64,000 nucleotides of DNA from the NCBI RefSeq assembly GCF_019393635.1, contig NC_057864.1:494095216-494159215 (forward strand). Direction: 5' to 3'. The position numbers and the translations under genes are program-made. Source of the stretch: Dromiciops gliroides. Its lineage: Eukaryota; Chordata; Mammalia; Microbiotheria; Microbiotheriidae. Under the pieces are notes generated by a model. That model saw only the letters and a program-made list of their open reading frames with translations. It was not told where the DNA came from and did not search any database. How positions within the stretch are numbered: the first letter of the stretch is position 1; each line of letters starts with the position of its first letter. Positions 58,112-64,000 of this stretch are shown here, one piece after another.

Positions 58112-59245
58112 ATAAGATTCTTCCTGGAAATCAGCCAAAATCTGCCTCCCTATCATGTTCACCCACTGACCTATGTTTTCATCTATGGATCTACTCCCTT
58201 TTGCACATGATGCCGCTTCAAATATTTGAATATGGCTCTCAGACTGTTTCATCATTGCCTTTCTCTCCTCAGCACCTATTACATCACATAGTAGGAGTCT
58301 CATAAATGCTTGTTGGTTGACTTACACATGCACGCACACGCTAGCACACATCTTTTCTCCTCTAGGCTCCCACATCCTGAGTCTTCAGCTCTCTGGAATG
58401 GGCACCAGTTTGGGCCCATATCTGAGAAACAATTCCATCAGTGTACTCTGATCTAATCAGAGCAGAGCAAGATCAGGGGTATCATTGCCATTTCTTCCCA
58501 TGATCAGGATAATTCTCTTCTAGAACTCAGCCTAAAGTCAGGTAAGAGTTCAGAGCAGTCACCTGGCCATGTCAGCTCAGAGTTTGCAGTCCGCTAAGCC
58601 CCGTCCCACCTTTGTCTCACAAAATGCCTTCCTGCTAGGCCCCCTAATTGTTTGCAAACGTGCTCTATCCTTAATGGAGCCTTTGGCTGGAGGCTCTTAG
58701 AGCAGAAGGCACCATTTTCAGTGGGAGTGAATTCTACCGGAAGCTTTGACAAAGAGAGATCCGTGCTGTTTGCTGGTGGCTGCTGCCCCTTTAAAGGGTT
58801 GCCTGATTTTACAAAACTAAGCCAGAGGCCGCCCAATAGGGCAAGAGCCCCAGATTATGATGGGAAGAGAGCCCACCTGAATGATACAAAAGGTCCAGTG
58901 GACAGGGCCAACAACAGTGGAAGGAGGAAAGAGACGTGAGTTCTACTGTACCAAACAGAGAAAGCCTCTAGGGGCTGGCTAAACTTCTGAATGGGCTTCA
59001 GAGGTAACTTTACCCAGCATCCTCTGCCAAGATCCCCTTTGTCTCAATTGAACTGCTCTTGTTTCCAACTCATCTCTTTGCCCTGATGTTCAAATTATTT
59101 AAAGCCAAGTTCCTATTGCAACCCCCAGGGCTCCCCAAGGAGAGGCTCTGTAAGGGGCTGCCATACATCTCCGACACCTGCCCAATCCATGTCTCCTGCC
59201 TACCCCCTCCCCTCCTATTCAGGGACCTTTAAAAAGACCACAAGA
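58112..59245. other. Intergenic, mostly unassigned
   Basis: An L2-like end lies at about 58255-58320 ('cagcacctattacatcacatagtagg', 'cataaatgcttgttgg'). Nothing else assigned. Confidence 0.4.
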
Positions 59246-59249
59246 GGAG

Positions 59250-59274
59250 ACACTGGAGGAATGCAGTGTTTATT
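59250..59274 (-). terminator. Candidate poly(A) site, minus strand
   Basis: On the minus strand AATAAA (59269-59274) is followed by 'cactgcattcctcc' and then a GU/U-rich stretch ('tgtctcctcttgtggtcttt', about 59220-59245), the usual layout of a cleavage site. S100B is the nearest minus-strand gene upstream, which would give a 3' UTR of about 1.9 kb, longer than I would expect. It may be chance or another transcript. Confidence 0.4.
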
Positions 59275-61135
59275 TGATGAGAGTACAGAGTCCCTTGTCA
59301 ACCCACCCATGACTTTCCAAGGCCTGCCCCCAATACAAAACATGACAAAGCTGAGAACACACCATTTCCATTTCCCAATCAATCCTTCCTTGCATCTGTG
59401 ACTTTGCGAAATGGCCTCACTTGGAATCCAGGGTTTGATGACGCCAAATGAGGCATCTGACATTTGGCTGTGGGCACATGACCACCATCTAGGCTGGATA
59501 GAGACAAACCACTGCCAGGTGTGCATGGCCACACATCCCTCACTCAAGTTTGCCACTGAGGGGGGACCACAGGAGGGGCATCTCTCAACTTGCTTCAACT
59601 TATTCAACCACATAACAAAGACCACAAAGGACAATTCCATAAAACTGAAGGAGCAGATCCCAGAATTGGGACCCAGACCTAACCTCTGAAGACCAATGGA
59701 AGCCCAACCATCTGCCAGACAGCAGACTACCAAAGCACAAAGAGTCATTGGGAAACTTATTAACATGCCTATTGCCAGCGGGGGTCATCTGCTCCAAAAT
59801 GATGCCAAGGGGGTGCATTCTCCATTGTCTAATCTGGGTAGCTGATATTCAGGCTTGGATGAAGAGTGAAGACCCTCTTCAGTAGATTGTAGGCAAGTTG
59901 GGATTTCTTTCTTGTTTGTTTTGGGGAATTGTTTGTTTTTGCTTTTTTTCAAGAGCAAGACCAGATGTTTACAGAAGGTTAGAACTAGAAGGACAAAAGA
60001 GGTCACTGAGGCCAACCCCTTCATTCTACAGCCCAGGAAAGAGACTTGCCCAAGGTCACACAGCAAATGGAGCAGAACTTGGGTCTTCTGATCCCTGATC
60101 CAGGCACTTTCCAATGTAGTAATATGCTGCCCACCTCCCTCCCTCATCACAGCTGTTCTCACCACCAAAAAAAAAATACTGAAATCCCAAAAGAAATAGC
60201 CTGAGTCAAGTGACTCACCCAAAAGAAATGGTTGTTGAATGAGTGAGTGAATTAGTGAATGAATATAGGATTGGGAATTCTTTTACAGCTTTGACAGATT
60301 AAAGTTAAGGCTTCCAGAACTTTGGGAGCTTATAAGGTATAATTATATTCAATCTGCTTTGGTTCTATTAGTTCTATTTTGTATTACTCAGTTGATTACT
60401 CGTGACTTATTATGGGAAAATCCACTGCTACATAGCCATGGTCATTCAACATCCAACAAGCATTGATTAAGCACTTTCTGTGTACAAGGCACTGTCCTCT
60501 GGGCTGAAGTTACAAAGCTGGCCTTCCAGGGGCTCCCATTCCCATAGGAGTGGAGATCCGAAATATTCCCATCCTTGTCCTGGTTTGCAGAGTTGTGTGA
60601 TGATATTATCTAATTACTTTGGTTTCCCTTTCTGGCTATCGAAAGCAAATTTGAGGACAGAGAAACCATTTGGCCCTAAATATGGAGGCCTAGAAGGAGC
60701 TAGGGAAGCCTCAGGGACCCTCCGCTGGTGTTGGCGCTGTCCGTGCCCCCATGCCCCATGGTAGGCTCAACCATCTTGGCTCAATCAGACATCTTGCCTT
60801 TGCTTAGCACTCACAAAAGGAAGTGAGACCTTTTCTGCAGGTTGTAGTTGGCCATTAGGTATGGCCAACTGATGGGACAGCAGGAGGGACCTAGGTTCTC
60901 TGCGGGCAGGGACAGAAAGAAAGGCTGAGGAGAGTGAAGGAGGCACTTGGAGATGGTCCTGGCACAAACTCTCCTGTTTCTATCATAAAGCGCATCAAAC
61001 TTCCTACTAAGTAAGCTACCTAGGGGGCTGGCCAGCTGGGGTCCTACCAGACCCCAAGCTCTGCTTTGCTGCTTTGCTTAAGATTCCAACTGGGTCTTTG
61101 CTCGACCTTGTTACAAATGGAACTTCTTGGGGGTT
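59275..61135 (-). other. S100B: Downstream of S100B coding end, possible 3' UTR
   Basis: Contains a reverse MIR at about 59975-60135 ('cattctacagcccaggaaagagacttgcccaaggtcac') and an old repeat at 60445-60545. A 183-codon minus frame (59215-59766) has no recognised domain. No poly(A) hexamer was found between 60270 and 61135. Confidence 0.4.
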
Positions 61136-61276
61136 TCACTCGTGTTCAAAAAATTCATGGCACGCGGAGGTGATCACGGCGATGAAGGCCACAAATTCCT
61201 GGAAGTCGCATTCAGAGTCTCCATCAGCATCCAGGGTCTCCATGACTTTGTCCACTGTCTCCTGCTCCTTGATCTC
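61136..61276 (-). CDS. S100B: S100B last coding exon (second EF-hand and C-terminus)
   Basis: The minus strand reads EIKEQETVDKVMETLDADGD, then SECDFQEFVAFIAVITSACH and EFFEHE before TGA, very close to residues 47-92 of human S100B. The intron/exon edge (TTTCCTCCAG/GAG) falls where S100 genes split, between the linker and the second EF-hand. The loop DADGDSECDFQE keeps all calcium-binding positions. Cys84 and the histidine/glutamate residues of the C-terminal EFFEHE, implicated in zinc and target binding, are present. S100B is a homodimeric calcium sensor abundant in glia. The first coding exon (S100-type EF-hand) would lie to the right on this strand and was not found up to 64000, so the gene is partial here. 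Confidence 0.95.
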   Translation of the reverse strand, partial: EIKEQETVDKVMETLDADGDSECDFQEFVAFIAVITSACHEFFEHE

Positions 61277-64000
61277 CTGGAGGAAACAAGGTGGGGCTCC
61301 AGGTTAGCAAAAATACAGATCGGCCCTGATCGCACTGCCCTTACGGTGGAGGGGCTACCCCAGCTCTGCTCTCTTCAACTGCCAGTCTCTGGGCCTCAGT
61401 TTCCTCCTCTGTAAAATAGAAGGGTGGCGCTAGATGCCCTCAGATGCCCTTTCAGCTTTGGATCAAAGCTCCCAAAGCACTTAGCTGTTTGGTGCTTCAG
61501 TTTCCTTATTTGTAAAAAGAGTGGGTTGGAACGAATGACCTCTACGATCCTTTTTTTTCTCCAAACCTGTGATCCTCTCATCAATCATGGTATACCCATC
61601 ATGGGTGCAGATGTTAAACTATCTATAGCTTCTCATCATGCAGGACTCCAGTCTATGACCATAAATCCTCCTGCCTAACTTGTGACTTTCCTTCCTCTGG
61701 GCTTTTTTTTTGGGGGGGGGGCAATGAGGATTAAATGACTTGCCCAGGGTCACACAGCTAGTAAGTGTCAAGTGTCTGAGGCCAGATTTGAATTCAGGTC
61801 CTCCTGACTCCAGGGCCGGTGCTCTATCCACTGCGCCACCTAGCTGCCCCTTCTCTGGGCTTTTAAAAAATGGGTTTTGTGAGTCTCCAGACCTCCCCCA
61901 GGTTGTCCTTCTATCACCTCTCACTCTTGTTCCATCACCCACCTTCTCATACAGTTGCACATTTCCCAAAAAAGACTCTGTGACATAGTGGGATAAACCC
62001 AGGAAGACCTGACTTCAAGCCTTGCCTCTGAGCCCCTGGACCATGGAGGCAGAGCTGATGTGCCTGGGGGAAGGCAGTCCAACACCTGGAAGTTCCCTGC
62101 CCAGATGAAGCCACAGGCCCAGACTAGATGCCTGAGAACCCTGCTAGTCTGCATTGTCTACCTACCACCACCCTGGGACTTGCTGGCCCCTTCTCCCTGC
62201 TCAAATACTTTCCTCCGCAGCCCAGACAGAAGGTTCTCTCCCCTCATCTGTTTTCTCTTCATTTACGTCAGGCGGCTGGGTGGTACAAGGTACCCAGTGC
62301 TACGGCCAAGCTCAGTCTGCCTTAGACACTCGCTTGGCTGTGTCACCCTGGGCAAGTCATGTACCCTCTCTCAGCCTCAGTTTCCTCATCTACAAAATGG
62401 GGATAATAATCACACCTGTTTCACAGGGTTGTTATAAGAATCAAATAAGATCAGGTTTGTAAAGCAATCTGCAAACCTAAAAACCCCATAGATACCCTCA
62501 TTCTGTCTACACCTCTCTGCTCCTCCTGCTAGACTCTAGGTTCAGGAATAGTAGGAGGAGCTAAATCCTCTTCATCCTCCTGGGGCACTGAGAGATGGAG
62601 CCAGAGCCGGGTTGGAGCCCAGGACTCCCTGACTCTGGAACCAGCTCTCCATCTTGTAGGCCACACCCCTCTTCAGATAAATGGATGGGTGGATGAAGGA
62701 ATGAAGGAGTGAATGTGATGGCACCCAAGAGAGTCTTTGTCCCTCTGCCCAACCCTTCTCCTGAGCCTCTGTGTCTCCCTGGGCTTATGCTTCTGGTCCA
62801 GAGAATCTGCATCTACAGCAGAGATGGAGTGTGGCAGTACTGCCCAGACCGGACAGTTGATTCAGCAAGCTCCCAGTGCCTAGTCCATTCAAGGCCTGGG
62901 GGCACACAAGAGAAAAGCAGCTTTTGTCCTCAGGAAGTTCACACTGTGGAGGAGTCAGGTTCCTTTGGTTTTTCGTACTTTCTACTTCCCCGAGTATAAT
63001 CTGAAAATAAGGTGTGACTCTCAGGGGCCACAGAGACTCACAAGAATATTTGGGCGAAATAAAATCCATGTGCAGTTTCCCTATTTCCAGCCCACCCAGA
63101 AGGGAAGGATGCTCCACTCGCTGCTTCCTGGGTGCTCCTGCAGGTTTCTCCCACTGCACCAACTTCCCTGGCGCTTCTAGCCTCCATAGCTCAGTACTGT
63201 TCTCTCTTCACTGAGGGTGCCCATCTAGGCTCCTGGTGAAAACAGGCCCATCTGGCCCCAGAAAGAGCCCCTCCCCACTGTCACGGGTCTATGAAGCAAT
63301 CCATGCATACTCTGTGAAGGGACAAGCCCTGAGCCTGTGATAGAAGCATAAGGACCACTTGTTCCCTCCTGAGCTGGCCAGGGTGACTCCTCAGCGTCTG
63401 AGGACAGCCTGGACCTACAGAGCTAAGTACAGCATCCAGGGACGCAGCCAGTGGAACTAGGCCCACATCCAAGGTGGCAGAAACCAGACCCGAAAGGCGG
63501 GGTGGTGGGGCACCATGATAACACCCACTAAGCCAGGGGAAACAGTCAAGCAGTTTCACAAGGCAGAGGGCATAGACCACCGCCCACCACACACTCCCTC
63601 ATTTACAATGGACGGCTTCCCTGCCCCCAACAAGTTCCAAGGCTCTCACAATGTTGTGTTTTGTTTTCTTTCGGGAGTTTTTTGGGAGAGCTGCCCCCTT
63701 TGGGCCACAGTGCTGGGCACGGTGTCAGAAAGATCGGGTTTGAACCTCGCCTCTAGCCCAAGCTGGCTGTGTGAGCTCAGGAGACCATGGCACCTCCAGA
63801 ATCTCAGGTTCTTCATCAAGAAAACGGGCCTAAGAATAGAACCTGGGTGAAGAGCTTTGCCAGCCTCAAAGCTTTGGATTCGTGCAGGCCTTCCCGAAAA
63901 GCCACAGGAACCCTAGGGCTCACCATCACCACCGCATCCTTACATCACCCACCATGGAGCCTCGTGCAGTCCACACTCAGCTGATCTAGGAGGGCCGGAA
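61277..64000 (-). other. S100B: S100B intron (partial)
   Basis: Holds a MIR at about 61385-61580 (+), the WSINE1 copy at 61707-61852, MIR pieces at about 62290-62475 and 63700-63860 (+), and unassigned DNA. I searched for the S100B exon starting MSELEKAM on the minus strand and did not see it. Confidence 0.6.
61707..61852 (-). repeat. WSINE1-type SINE in S100B intron
   Basis: Reverse copy. The duplication CTCTGGGCTTTT (61695-61706 and 61853-61864) flanks it. Confidence 0.93.

Noticed and set aside
59215-59766. 183-codon minus-strand frame as a protein gene
   Set aside because: No recognised domain and no acceptable start or promoter. The underlying poly(A) signal fits a 3' UTR better.

Overview
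The window reads as nuclear DNA of an Australian-lineage marsupial. It has sparse multi-exon genes in a dense bed of marsupial interspersed repeats: about twenty copies of a young tRNA-like CORE-SINE (WSINE1 type, many with clean target-site duplications), MAR1-type SINEs, 5'-truncated L1s, old L2 and MIR pieces, and several LTR fossils. No bacterial or viral gene organisation is present. The species cannot be named from the sequence alone.

Four host genes are recognisable. (1) At the left edge (649-699, +) is the last coding piece of TRPM8, the cold/menthol channel; the rest lies to the left. (2) SPP2 (secreted phosphoprotein 24) is complete on the + strand. It has seven coding exons between 36099 and 44769, every junction has GT-AG ends and correct phase, and a probable non-coding terminal exon with a poly(A) signal lies near 47225-47360. 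(3) At 55074-56138 (+) a GC-rich, intronless frame encodes a 354-residue leucine-rich-repeat single-pass membrane protein that I cannot match to a named gene. (4) At 61136-61276 (-) is the last coding exon of S100B, carrying the second EF-hand and the C-terminus; the first coding exon lies beyond the right edge.

Layout: 1-0.7 kb TRPM8 end; 0.7-36 kb TRPM8-SPP2 intergenic DNA, filled with nested SINE/L1/LTR insertions (an LTR-bounded fossil at 19.45-23.42 kb, an LTR with a lysine-type primer site at 27.5-28.5 kb, and L1 pieces at 8.9-11.5, 15.5-16.6, 18.7-19.2, 26-28.7 and 34.1-35.5 kb); 36-47.4 kb SPP2; 47.4-55 kb repeats and unassigned DNA; 55-56.1 kb the LRR gene with a CpG-rich body; 56.2-59 kb repeats; 59.2-64 kb the 3' side of S100B.

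The genes do not form an operon or pathway. The main point of interest is linkage. TRPM8 and SPP2 lie at human 2q37 and S100B at human 21q22.3, but here they sit within 61 kb, with an unidentified LRR receptor-like gene between them. This looks like retained ancestral linkage, though a derived fusion or an assembly join is not excluded.
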